From contig JACFMS010000007.1 of NCBI GenBank assembly GCA_019455285.1, forward strand, positions 73,334-137,333: a DNA stretch of 64,000 nucleotides, written 5' to 3'. The notes beneath the pieces are model-generated. The model was not told the origin of the DNA. It was given only the letters and a program-made list of their open reading frames with translations, and searched no databases. Of this stretch, positions 9,140-17,385 are shown in pieces. Each line of letters begins with the position of its first letter. Position 1 is the stretch's first letter. The translations under genes and the position numbers were made by a program. Source of the DNA: Sphingomonadales bacterium (GTDB lineage: Bacteria; Pseudomonadota; Alphaproteobacteria; Sphingomonadales; Govanellaceae).

Positions 9140-10285
9140 CTAGGCGGCCTTTCTTTTTTTAATTTTATTATTGGCGATGATGGGCTCTAGAATATGTTCC
9201 GCCAGGTGTCTAACCACGGGCACAACGACACCGTCTCCTGCCAAGTGGTAGGCGTCATTATAGTTTTGAGGCAAAGCATAGCTATCCGGGAGCCCCATCA
9301 AACGAGCAGCCTCACGCGGTGAGAGGAGTCTGGATCGAATTCTATTTCCTTCAACAACCATTATGGTCTGTCTACTAGAACCGCCGGCAGGTGTGCGTAG
9401 GCATCCAGCAGAATCATCAAAGCGAATTTCCGCTCTTTGCACTTTATTCCCATCAGCGTCTCTGCGTGTGCGTTTATAGATGGCGCCAATCAGTTTTTTC
9501 CGACTTTCCTTTGCAATTTCAACCTTGGCTATATTTTTTTGACTCATCATGCCAAGAAGTTTTTCTGTTTCTTGGCATGTATGCCAGCGAACGCCTTGAG
9601 GGTTCCCCTCAATTAAATCTGCAAAAACAGTGTTACGTTTTAATGGTTGGGGCATGTTCCACCATATCCATAGGCTACGCAGCTCTTCTGGGAGATTTTC
9701 ATATGCCTCAAGTAGGGCGAGAGTAGTCCAGAAATCATTTGGATCAGGTTGTTGCAATGACAGAGGAATCTGCATGCCTTTGTGCACGGCGATAAAGAAA
9801 AGGCGAGGGCGAGATTGTGGTACAAAATGGATGGCATCCATTACTATAGCGCCAAAGTGATAACCAGCAGATGCAATTGAGTGACAGATTGATTGAAAAT
9901 CTTTGCCACCATGAGAGGTTATAGCGCCGCAAACATTCTCAAGTACGATTAGGGAAGGCGCTCGGCCGCTGTCTATAAGTTCCTTGGTAAGATTCCAGAA
10001 AGGCCAGAAAGTTCCGGACCGTGAACCCTGTAGACCTGCGCCAAAGCCAGCCAGAGATAAATCTTGGCAGGGAAATGACGCCCAAACCAAATCTCCCCCC
10101 TTTGGTAAATCACCGGCGCTTAGCGCCCCTACGTCCGATAGAATAAACTCGCCATCACCCCAATTTTTTATATAAGACTCGGCTTTTTTTGGGTCTATGT
10201 CATTTGCTAGTAAGCATTGCCATCCTGTCCCTAATCCTGCGCGGGCCATTCCTCCGCCAGCGAAGAATTCGTAAAATTGCCCCAT
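9140..10285 (-). CDS. DNA (cytosine-5-)-methyltransferase
   Basis: 381 aa. Motifs in order: I FFAGGGMARAGLG (residues 7-19), IV FPCQDLSLAG with catalytic Cys73, VI LENV (115-118), VIII around QSRPRLFFIAV, the target-recognition region, IX RLLSPREAARLMGLPDSY and X GDGVVVPVV. It methylates C5 of cytosine in a site that cannot be predicted here. A GGGGAG ribosome site lies 7 bases before the ATG. First gene of the R-M-vsr operon; the region is AT-rich and probably transferred. It is not a housekeeping CcrM-type enzyme, which is an adenine methylase. Confidence 0.94.
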   Translation of the reverse strand: MGQFYEFFAGGGMARAGLGTGWQCLLANDIDPKKAESYIKNWGDGEFILSDVGALSAGDLPKGGDLVWASFPCQDLSLAGFGAGLQGSRSGTFWPFWNLTKELIDSGRAPSLIVLENVCGAITSHGGKDFQSICHSIASAGYHFGAIVMDAIHFVPQSRPRLFFIAVHKGMQIPLSLQQPDPNDFWTTLALLEAYENLPEELRSLWIWWNMPQPLKRNTVFADLIEGNPQGVRWHTCQETEKLLGMMSQKNIAKVEIAKESRKKLIGAIYKRTRRDADGNKVQRAEIRFDDSAGCLRTPAGGSSRQTIMVVEGNRIRSRLLSPREAARLMGLPDSYALPQNYNDAYHLAGDGVVVPVVRHLAEHILEPIIANNKIKKRKAA

Positions 10286-10334
10286 GATATTACTCCCCTG
10301 AACGACAGGCGGTGGCTTTATGATGAATTAAAAT

Positions 10335-10383
10335 ATTATGCCATTAGATTATTAGCATAGCAACAATTGTTCTTTCTTTGTTC
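10335..10383 (-). promoter_or_regulatory. Candidate promoter of the R-M operon with a LexA-box-like direct repeat
   Basis: On the minus strand, TTGCTA (10363-10358) and CATAAT (10340-10335) are separated by 17 bases and lie 50-80 bases before the methylase start. Immediately upstream is GAAC-N7-GAAC (10383-10369), the GTTC-N7-GTTC pattern of alphaproteobacterial LexA boxes. The promoter fit is good. The LexA call rests on only eight fixed bases, so it could be chance. Confidence 0.4.
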
Positions 10384-10452
10384 GCAGCAGCGAATATGGA
10401 GGAGGCTTCCATTAATTATTTATAACAAAATGATATTTTAGATTTTTCTGGA

Positions 10453-11178
10453 TTATCTATAATTGAAAATCTCACCATTGGCCGTGCAGCTCGGCAGCGC
10501 CAATTCCAAAAACAACGCCGCAACTTCTTCCGGCGCGGGCAGGGTCTTTGGATTCTCACCGGGCATGGCTTGCGCGCGCATGGCGGTGCGCGTGGCGCCG
10601 GGATTGATCAGATTGACCCGCACCGAGGTTTTCGCCACTTCGGCGGCGTAGGTTTTCGCCAGATATTCCAACGCCGCCTTGGTGACGCCATACCCGCCCC
10701 AATAGGCGCGCGCCTCGCGGGTGACGCCAGAGGTGACGAAAATCACCCGCCCGGCGTCGGAGGCGCGCAACAGCGCATCGAACGAGCGCAGGAGCCGCCA
10801 GTTGGCGGTAATATTGGTTGCCAGAAGATCGTCCCATACTTTCGGCGAAATGTGGCTGATCGGCCCCAGCATGCCGAGAATGCCGGCATTGCCGACGAGG
10901 ATGTCGAGTTTTTTCCAGCGCTCCGCCACCGCGCCGCCCAAGCGATCGATGGCGGCGCCGTCGCGTACGTCCATGGGCACAAGCGTGGCGCTGCCGCCGA
11001 GGGCGCGAATGGCGTCATCCAGCGCTTCCAAGCCGCCCTGGGTGCGGGCGACGGCGATGATGTGCGCGCCGGCCCGGGCCAATCGTTGGGCTACCGCCGC
11101 ACCAATGCCGCGCGACGCACCGGTGACAAGCGCCACCCGCCCGGCAAGCGGTTGATCGGCATTCGTACCGGCGCTCAC
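10453..11178 (-). CDS. SDR family NAD(P)-dependent oxidoreductase
   Basis: 241 aa classical short-chain dehydrogenase. The cofactor motif is TGASRGIG near residues 19-26, NAG is in the GNAGI segment near 95, the catalytic Ser is in VTSGV, and the YGVTK motif supplies the Tyr and Lys. A PGATRT segment follows. The substrate cannot be predicted. The start overlaps the purF stop by 4 bases, so it ends the long minus-strand run from dnaB. Downstream lie about 165 bp of AT-rich sequence that mark the junction with the R-M island. Confidence 0.9.
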   Translation of the reverse strand: MSAGTNADQPLAGRVALVTGASRGIGAAVAQRLARAGAHIIAVARTQGGLEALDDAIRALGGSATLVPMDVRDGAAIDRLGGAVAERWKKLDILVGNAGILGMLGPISHISPKVWDDLLATNITANWRLLRSFDALLRASDAGRVIFVTSGVTREARAYWGGYGVTKAALEYLAKTYAAEVAKTSVRVNLINPGATRTAMRAQAMPGENPKTLPAPEEVAALFLELALPSCTANGEIFNYR

Positions 11179-12665
11179 TGAGCAACCCGCTCATTCAATA
11201 GGGATAATTGCACCGGTCGGTCGCCGCCTTCGTGATCGGTCAGGCGGATCGGATAATCGCCGGTAAAGCAGGCATCGCAGAATTGCGGATGATCCATGTT
11301 GCGTTTCGCTTCGCCGACGGCGCGGTAAAGCCCGTCAATGGACAAAAAGGCGAGGCTGTCGACGCCGATGTATTTCGCCATTTCCTCAACACTCATGCGC
11401 GAGGCGAGAAGCTTGGAACGCTCCGGCGTATCGACGCCGTAAAAGCAGGAGTCGGTGGTGGGCGGGCTGGCGATCCGCATGTGCACTTCAGCGGCGCCGG
11501 CGCCGCGCACCATGTCGACGTTTTTGACTGATGTGGTGCCGCGCACGATGCTGTCGTCGATCAGCACCACCCGCTTGCCGGCAAGCTCCCAGCGGTTGGC
11601 GTTGTGTTTGAGCTTGACGCCCAAGTGACGGATCTGATCGGACGGCTCGATGAAGGTGCGGCCGACATAATGATTGCGGATGATGCCAAGCTCGAACGGA
11701 ATGCCCGATTGATGCGCATAGCCGATGGCGGCCGGCGTACCCGAATCCGGCACCGGGATGACGACGTCGGCGGCAACCGGGCTTTCCCGCGCCAGTTCCT
11801 CGCCGATGCGCTTGCGCACCTGGTAGACGCTCGATCCGCAGACGTAAGAATCGGGGCGGGAGAAATAGATGTGCTCAAAAATGCACGGCCGCGGTCGCAT
11901 CGGCGGAAACGGCTTAAGGCTTTCCAGTCCTTTCGCCGTGACGGTGACGATTTCGCCCGGTTCCACTTGCCGCAGAAAGCTGGCGCCGATGATGTCGAGA
12001 GCGCAGGTCTCGGAGGCGACCACGTACGAGCCGTCGGTCATCCGTCCCAGCACCAAGGGACGCACGCCCAACGGATCACGCAGCGCAATTAAGCTGTCGC
12101 GGGTCAAGATCACCAGCGAATACGCCCCTTCCACTTGCCGCAGCGCATCCACCAGCCGGTCAAGAAGCGTGCCGTCATGGCTCATCGCCACCAGATGGAT
12201 GATGACCTCGGTATCGCTAGTCGACTGAAAGATGGCGCCGCGGCGGATCAGTTGGCGGCGCAACAGCATGGCGTTGGTCAGATTGCCGTTGTGGGCGATG
12301 GCGAAGCCGCCGCTCGCCAGTTCGGCGAATAGCGGCTGAACGTTGCGCAAAATGGTCTCGCCGGTGGTCGAGTAGCGGACATGGCCGATGGCGGAGTCGC
12401 CGGGCAGGGATTCGATGATGCGCTGGGAATTGAAGTTGTCGGCCACCTGGCCCATGGAGCGGTGGCTGTGGAAGCGCACGCCGTCGAAGGTGACGATGCC
12501 GGCCGCCTCCTGGCCGCGGTGCTGCAAGGCATGAAGGCCGAGCACGGTATGGGCGGCGGCATCGATATGATTAAAGATGCCGAATACGCCGCACTCCTCG
12601 CGCAACTTGTCGTCGAAGGGGCGGGTCAAAAGGCTCGGCTTTAAGGTCATGCGGTCACTCGTCAC
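11175..12665 (-). CDS. purF: Amidophosphoribosyltransferase
   Basis: 496 aa. It catalyses the first step of de novo purine synthesis, making phosphoribosylamine from PRPP and glutamine. The N-terminal nucleophile Cys25 (REECGVFGIFNH) follows a short propeptide. The glutaminase domain shows LQHRGQEAAGI, GHVRYSTTG and FAIAHNGNLTN; the PRTase domain shows VIPVPDSGTPAAIGYA and the PRPP loop VVLIDDSIVRGTTS. C-terminal CFTGDYPI is typical. It overlaps cvpA by 11 bases, the usual cvpA-purF pairing. Confidence 0.96.
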   Translation of the reverse strand: MTSDRMTLKPSLLTRPFDDKLREECGVFGIFNHIDAAAHTVLGLHALQHRGQEAAGIVTFDGVRFHSHRSMGQVADNFNSQRIIESLPGDSAIGHVRYSTTGETILRNVQPLFAELASGGFAIAHNGNLTNAMLLRRQLIRRGAIFQSTSDTEVIIHLVAMSHDGTLLDRLVDALRQVEGAYSLVILTRDSLIALRDPLGVRPLVLGRMTDGSYVVASETCALDIIGASFLRQVEPGEIVTVTAKGLESLKPFPPMRPRPCIFEHIYFSRPDSYVCGSSVYQVRKRIGEELARESPVAADVVIPVPDSGTPAAIGYAHQSGIPFELGIIRNHYVGRTFIEPSDQIRHLGVKLKHNANRWELAGKRVVLIDDSIVRGTTSVKNVDMVRGAGAAEVHMRIASPPTTDSCFYGVDTPERSKLLASRMSVEEMAKYIGVDSLAFLSIDGLYRAVGEAKRNMDHPQFCDACFTGDYPIRLTDHEGGDRPVQLSLLNERVAQ

Positions 12666-13254
12666 TACTCGATTTATCGTCGAGTACGCCCGGCGCGTGT
12701 TCCTTTACCGCGTTCTTGAGCATCGTGTCCAGTCCGCCGTTGTCCAAATTGCTCAGACTTTCGACGATTTCGGCCGGCGTCACCTTGGACAAGAGCTCGG
12801 CGCCGAATTCCACCAGCGGCAAGGTGCGCGCGCCAGCGATCCAATCGGGAAAGCTCTGCTTCGGCACCAGCCAGTTTATCATCAAGAATACCACACACAC
12901 CACGAAAAGGCCGCGAAGAAGGCCAAACAGGGCGCCAAAGCTGCGATCGATGAAGCCCAGATCGCTTTGTTTCACCAATTTGCCCAAAAAATGCGCCAGG
13001 AATTTCAGAACGATCAGGCTGACCACGCCCAAGACCACGATGGCGATGGTATCGGCGAAGGCTTCGGGCTCCATGTACTGCCGCGCCCAGGGGCGGACGT
13101 GGGGAAAGCCGTAAATGGTCACGAACGCAGCCCCGATCCAGGCCACTAAGCTTAAGATTTCACTGACGAATCCCCGGCCCATGCCATAAAGGGCGGAAAG
13201 CGCCAAGATGACGATCACCAGAATATCAAAGGCGGTTATCCCTAGACTTTCCAC
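12655..13254 (-). CDS. cvpA: CvpA family membrane protein
   Basis: 199 aa with four predicted membrane helices: about residues 8-28 (FDILVIVILALSALYGMGRG), 30-50, 70-90 (IAIVVLGVVSLIVLKFLAHF) and 105-130 (ALFGLLRGLFVVCVVFLMI). The C-terminal tail is hydrophilic and acidic. The name comes from colicin V production in E. coli; the molecular function remains unclear. It lies between radA (5-base gap) and purF (11-base overlap), a frequent arrangement in alphaproteobacteria. Confidence 0.9.
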   Translation of the reverse strand: MESLGITAFDILVIVILALSALYGMGRGFVSEILSLVAWIGAAFVTIYGFPHVRPWARQYMEPEAFADTIAIVVLGVVSLIVLKFLAHFLGKLVKQSDLGFIDRSFGALFGLLRGLFVVCVVFLMINWLVPKQSFPDWIAGARTLPLVEFGAELLSKVTPAEIVESLSNLDNGGLDTMLKNAVKEHAPGVLDDKSSSDE

Positions 13255-13259
13255 GACAC

Positions 13260-14627
13260 TCAGCTCCCCGCGCCTGAGAGAATGAAATCAGCCAGATCCT
13301 GGATATGGGCGATCACGGCCTGACCCGCCGCCGGCCGGACGCCCTTCAGGTTCGCCGGCAAGAAGGCTTGGCGAAACCCGAGTTTTTCCGCCTCCCGCAG
13401 CCGCTGCGCGGCGTGTGAGACCGGCCGCACGTCGCCCGACAAGCTGACCTCGCCAAAGACCACGGCGTCGCCCGGCAGCGGCGCGCCCTTCAAGGACGAC
13501 AACAGCGCCGCCGCCACCGCCAGGTCAGCCGCCGGCTCGCTGACCCGCAAGCCCCCGGCAACATTCAGATAGACGTCATGGCCGCCAAGCCCCAGGCCGC
13601 AGCGGGCGTCCAGCACCGCCAAGATCATCGCCAGCCGGCCGGCGTCCCAGCCGACCACGGCGCGCCGCGGCGTGCCAAGGGCGGTGGGGGCCACCAGGGC
13701 CTGGATCTCCACCAGCACTGGCCGGCTGCCTTCCATGCCGGCGAACACGGCGGCGCCGCTGACATCGGCCCGGCGGCTTCCTAAGAACAGGGCGGAGGGG
13801 TTCGGCACCTCCTCCAGCCCGCGGTCGGTCATCTCGAAAACGCCGATCTCGTCGGTACCGCCGAAGCGGTTCTTGACCGCGCGCAGAATACGAAACTGAT
13901 GGCCGCGCTCGCCCTCGAAATAAAGCACCGTATCAACCATGTGCTCCAAGACCCGGGGGCCGGCGATCTGGCCATCCTTGGTGACATGGCCGACCAGGAA
14001 TACCGCCGAGCCGGTGCGCTTGGCGTGGCGGATGAGTTCCTGGGCGCAGGCGCGCACCTGGGCCACGGTGCCGGGGGCGGAATCGAGGCTGTCGGCAAAC
14101 AGGGTCTGGATGGAATCGATGATCACCACCGCGCCGGGCTTGGCGGATTCCAGGGTGGCGAGGATGTCGCGCAGGTTGGTTTCGGCGCCAAGTTTGACCG
14201 GGGCGCGCTCCAGTCCTAAGCGTTGGGCGCGCATCTGCACCTGCGCCACCGCTTCCTCGCCGGACAAATAGACTACCTCGCCCGAGGCGGTGAGCTTGGC
14301 CGCCGCCTGCAACAGGATGGTCGATTTGCCGATGCCGGGATCGCCGCCGATCAGCACCGCCGAGCCGGCAACCACCCCGCCGCCGAGCACCCGATCCAAC
14401 TCGCCGATGCCGGTCAGGCGGCGGGGGAAGGTGGCGGCATCGCTCTGCAAATCGGTCAGCGGCACGGTGCGGCCCTTGGAGCGGCCCTTCAAGCCGCCGG
14501 GCTCCGCCTGCCGGCCGATTTCCTCAACGATGGTGTTCCATTCGCCGCAGGCGTCGCATTGACCCATCCAGCGCGAATGCACCGCGCCGCAGGCTTGGCA
14601 GACGTAGTGTTTGGCTGCTTTGGCCAT
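13260..14627 (-). CDS. radA: DNA repair protein RadA
   Basis: 455 aa. An N-terminal zinc finger has Cys10, Cys13, Cys24 and Cys27 (VCQACGAVHSRWMGQCDACG). The RecA-like ATPase domain follows with Walker A GGDPGIGKST near 93, VVIIDSIQT, and the RadA-specific KNRFGGTDE motif near 252. The C-terminal Lon-protease-like domain shows LNVAGGLRVSEPAADLA and VVFGEVSLSGDVRPV. RadA drives branch migration in recombinational repair. Downstream cvpA follows after 5 bases; a palindromic repeat cluster lies upstream, between it and mlaF. Confidence 0.96.
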   Translation of the reverse strand: MAKAAKHYVCQACGAVHSRWMGQCDACGEWNTIVEEIGRQAEPGGLKGRSKGRTVPLTDLQSDAATFPRRLTGIGELDRVLGGGVVAGSAVLIGGDPGIGKSTILLQAAAKLTASGEVVYLSGEEAVAQVQMRAQRLGLERAPVKLGAETNLRDILATLESAKPGAVVIIDSIQTLFADSLDSAPGTVAQVRACAQELIRHAKRTGSAVFLVGHVTKDGQIAGPRVLEHMVDTVLYFEGERGHQFRILRAVKNRFGGTDEIGVFEMTDRGLEEVPNPSALFLGSRRADVSGAAVFAGMEGSRPVLVEIQALVAPTALGTPRRAVVGWDAGRLAMILAVLDARCGLGLGGHDVYLNVAGGLRVSEPAADLAVAAALLSSLKGAPLPGDAVVFGEVSLSGDVRPVSHAAQRLREAEKLGFRQAFLPANLKGVRPAAGQAVIAHIQDLADFILSGAGS

Positions 14628-14631
14628 TATT

Positions 14632-14735
14632 TTCTCCCTCTCCTTCGAGGAGAGGGTCGGGGTGAGGTGGGTTGCATCAGTCTCACCTCATCCGCTCGCT
14701 GCCGCTCGCACCTTCTCCTCCAGGAGAAGGAGAAA
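14632..14735. repeat. Dispersed palindromic repeat cluster (CTCTCC/GGAGAG type)
   Basis: Two hairpins, CCCTCTCCTTCGAGGAGAGGG at its core near 14636-14657 and CCTTCTCCTCCAGGAGAAGG at 14711-14730, enclose GGTGAGGTGG and CACCTCATCC segments that are themselves complementary. The same building blocks recur at 35655-35755, 40055-40170 and 55366-55402. The cluster fills the gap between mlaF and radA. Confidence 0.75.
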
Positions 14736-14745
14736 TGTGCGCTTA

Positions 14746-15522
14746 TCACGCCTTCAATACCTCCATCCGGATCGGTCCCTCGGCGCGGCCGTGAATGAAC
14801 TGATCGACATACGGATTACCGCTCCTGTCGATCTTGTCCTTCACGCCGACCCAAATCAGCCTGCCCTTATAAAGCATGGCGACGCGATCGGCGATTTTCC
14901 TGACGCTGGCCATGTCATGGGTGATGGTGATGGTGGTGGCGCCCAGATCCTTGACTCGCTCGACGATCAGATGGTTGATGACGTCGGCCATGATCGGATC
15001 GAGGCCGGTGGTCGGTTCGTCGAAGAAAATGATATCCGGGCTCGCCGCGATGGCGCGCGCCAAACCGACGCGCTTCTGCATGCCGCCCGACAGCTCCGCC
15101 GGGTTCAAGTCGGCGACATCGGACCCAAGGCCGACCCGTTGCAGCACTTCCATCGCCTTGTCACGGGCGTCGCGGCGGCGGATGCGCTTTTGCGCCAAGA
15201 GGCCGAAGGTGACATTTTCCCATACCGGCAGGCTGTCGAACAGCGCCGCACCCTGAAACAGCATGCCGAAGCGGCTTAACACTTCCTGTCGTTGACGGCG
15301 ACTGAGGGCGGCCATGTCCTGGCCGTCCACGGCGATGCTGCCCTCATCAGCCTTCAGGATGCCGAGAATGCATTTGATCAGCACCGATTTGCCCGAGCCG
15401 GAGCCGCCGATCACCACCACCGACTCGCCCTTTTGCACCTCAAGGTCGACGCCATCGAGCACGACCTTTTTGCCGAAGCTTTTCTTCACGCCCTTAAGGC
15501 TGATTTTCGCGACGCCCGTCAT
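14746..15522 (-). CDS. mlaF: ABC transporter ATP-binding protein MlaF (phospholipid transport)
   Basis: 258 aa ATPase of the Mla retrograde phospholipid transport system. Walker A GGSGSGKS near 39-46, Q-loop FQGAALFDSL, signature LSGGMQKR near 143, Walker B IIFFDEPTTGLDP and H-loop THDM are all visible. The FDSLPVWENVTFGL and DPIMADVI motifs are typical of MlaF/Ttg2A. It overlaps the stop of mlaE by 4 bases. The substrate-binding MlaD is not in the window. Confidence 0.93.
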   Translation of the reverse strand: MTGVAKISLKGVKKSFGKKVVLDGVDLEVQKGESVVVIGGSGSGKSVLIKCILGILKADEGSIAVDGQDMAALSRRQRQEVLSRFGMLFQGAALFDSLPVWENVTFGLLAQKRIRRRDARDKAMEVLQRVGLGSDVADLNPAELSGGMQKRVGLARAIAASPDIIFFDEPTTGLDPIMADVINHLIVERVKDLGATTITITHDMASVRKIADRVAMLYKGRLIWVGVKDKIDRSGNPYVDQFIHGRAEGPIRMEVLKA

Positions 15523-16316
15523 TGCGAGAAAAACAACTCGGTAACGATGTAATTGGAGAATAGGATCAGGATCGAGGCCGAGACCACGGCGTTGGTGGTG
15601 GCGACGCCGACGCCCTGCGCGCCGCCCTTGCTGTTATAGCCGTGATAACAGCCCATCAGCGCGATGAAGAAGCCGAACACGCCGGCCTTCACCAGGCCCG
15701 AAATCACGTCATCGAATTCCAGGTAGTCGAAGGTCGTCTTCAAATAGCTGCCGGGATTGAAGCCGAGCTTGTTGGTGGACAGCACGAACGAGCCCGAGAC
15801 GCCGATGATGTCGGCGATCAGCACCAGACACGGCATCATCAATGTGGCGGCTATGAGGCGAGGCGCGATCAGGAACTTGAAGGGATCGGTGGAGAGGGTG
15901 GACAAGGCATCGATCTGCTCGGTCACCCGCATGGTGCCGATTTCGGCGGCCATGGCGGCGCTGACCCGGCCGGCCACCATCAGGCCGCCCAAGACCGGCC
16001 CCAGTTCGCGCACGAAACCGATCACCACGATGCCGGCCACCGCGCTTTCGGCGTTAAAGCGGGATGAGCCTTCGTAAATCTGCAACGCCAAAACCGCGCC
16101 GGTAAACACCGCGGTCAACCCCACCACCGGCAGCGAGTAGTAGCCGATGTTCACGGCTTGGCTAGCGATATGACGAAAATAGTAGGGTGGCCGCAGGCAA
16201 TGGCTTAAGGCATGAAAAGCGAACAGTCCGAGGCGGCCGGCGCCCGCCAGGAAGTCCAGCACCACCCGCCCGATCATGCCGAGAAAATTCATGCCCGCCG
16301 CCGTCGTTCTACCCAT
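15519..16316 (-). CDS. mlaE: MlaE family lipid ABC transporter permease
   Basis: 265 aa permease partner of MlaF. Family motifs are VNIGYYSLPVVGLTAVFTGAVLALQ near 55-80, the RELGPVLGGLMVAGRVSAAMAAEIGTM segment at the coupling region (near 110-135), TEQIDALSTLSTDP, and the C-terminal GCYHGYNSKGGAQGVG. About five membrane helices. It forms the inner-membrane channel that moves phospholipids between the MlaD ring and the membrane. It overlaps alr by 8 bases and mlaF by 4. Confidence 0.93.
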   Translation of the reverse strand: MGRTTAAGMNFLGMIGRVVLDFLAGAGRLGLFAFHALSHCLRPPYYFRHIASQAVNIGYYSLPVVGLTAVFTGAVLALQIYEGSSRFNAESAVAGIVVIGFVRELGPVLGGLMVAGRVSAAMAAEIGTMRVTEQIDALSTLSTDPFKFLIAPRLIAATLMMPCLVLIADIIGVSGSFVLSTNKLGFNPGSYLKTTFDYLEFDDVISGLVKAGVFGFFIALMGCYHGYNSKGGAQGVGVATTNAVVSASILILFSNYIVTELFFSQ

Positions 16317-17385
16317 TCAAGTAGACACGGTTATAGCGGCGGCCGAGCAAGGTGAGCAACTCATAACAGCTAAGTCCTGAGGCGGCGGCGGCTTCATCAA
16401 GGCTGAGGCCGCCACCCAACAGGTTGACCGCCGTCCCCACCTCGGCCTGGCCGGGGGCGATGTCGGTGACGTCGAGGGCCAGAAAATCCATCGATATCCG
16501 ACCCGCCACGGGTACGCGCTGGCCGGCGATCAGGGCGCGGCCCTTATTGGAAAACGCCCGCAAATAGCCATCGGCATAGCCGACGTCGACGATGGCGATG
16601 CGGCTTGGCCGGGTGGCGGTAAAGGTCGCGCCGTAGCCGACGCACTCACCGGCGGCAACGGCGCGGATTTGCAGGATGCGGCCATGGACTTCCACCACAT
16701 TGGCCATGGGATTGAGCCGGTCGGCGAAGGGATTGCCGCCATAAAGCGCGATGCCGGGGCGTACCAGGTCAAAATGATAGTCAGGCCCTAAAAAGATGCC
16801 GGCGGAATTGGCGAGGCTCAAGGCCGCGGTCTTAAAGGCGGGCAGGGATTTTAGGCGGTCGGTAATTTCCCGGAAGCGCGCCAGCTGCCGCTTGTTCATG
16901 GGATGATCCGGCTCATCAGCGCAGGCCAGATGGCTCATCAGGATGGCGACCTCAAACCTGATTTTACCCCGATCGCTGAGGAGGGCTTCGATCTCTGCCG
17001 CCTCCAGCCCTAAGCGGTTCATGCCGGTATCCACATAGACGGCGGCGGGGCCATCGCGCCAAGCCTCGATTTCCGCCAGCGTATTCAATACGGGGCGCAG
17101 GCGATAGGCGCGATAGACTTCCCGCAATTCTACCTGGTAACCGGTCATGACATAGATTTCGGCTTCCCGAAGCACCGTTCTCAGCGCCCGCCCTTCCTCA
17201 GGGGTAGCGACGAAAAAGACTTTGCAGCCGGCACCGGCCAAAACCGGGGCCACCGCCGCCATACCGAGCCCGTAGGCGTCGGCCTTGAGCATGGCGGCGC
17301 ATTGCGCGGCGACCGCACGCGCCGCCAAGGTTCGATAGTTGGCTACGATGGCCGCCAGATCGATCCGAAGCTCGGCACGGATCAC
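16309..17385 (-). CDS. alr: Alanine racemase
   Basis: 358 aa PLP enzyme that interconverts L- and D-alanine for peptidoglycan. The PLP lysine is Lys34 in MLKADAYGLG; the second catalytic residue is the Tyr in ECVGYGATF near 250. YVDTGMNRLG, SLANSAG, VRPGIALYGGNPF and AGRISMDFLALDVTD are also typical. The gene is sandwiched between dnaB (4-base overlap) and mlaE (8-base overlap); dnaB-alr is a common alphaproteobacterial pair. Confidence 0.95.
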   Translation of the reverse strand: MIRAELRIDLAAIVANYRTLAARAVAAQCAAMLKADAYGLGMAAVAPVLAGAGCKVFFVATPEEGRALRTVLREAEIYVMTGYQVELREVYRAYRLRPVLNTLAEIEAWRDGPAAVYVDTGMNRLGLEAAEIEALLSDRGKIRFEVAILMSHLACADEPDHPMNKRQLARFREITDRLKSLPAFKTAALSLANSAGIFLGPDYHFDLVRPGIALYGGNPFADRLNPMANVVEVHGRILQIRAVAAGECVGYGATFTATRPSRIAIVDVGYADGYLRAFSNKGRALIAGQRVPVAGRISMDFLALDVTDIAPGQAEVGTAVNLLGGGLSLDEAAAASGLSCYELLTLLGRRYNRVYLNG

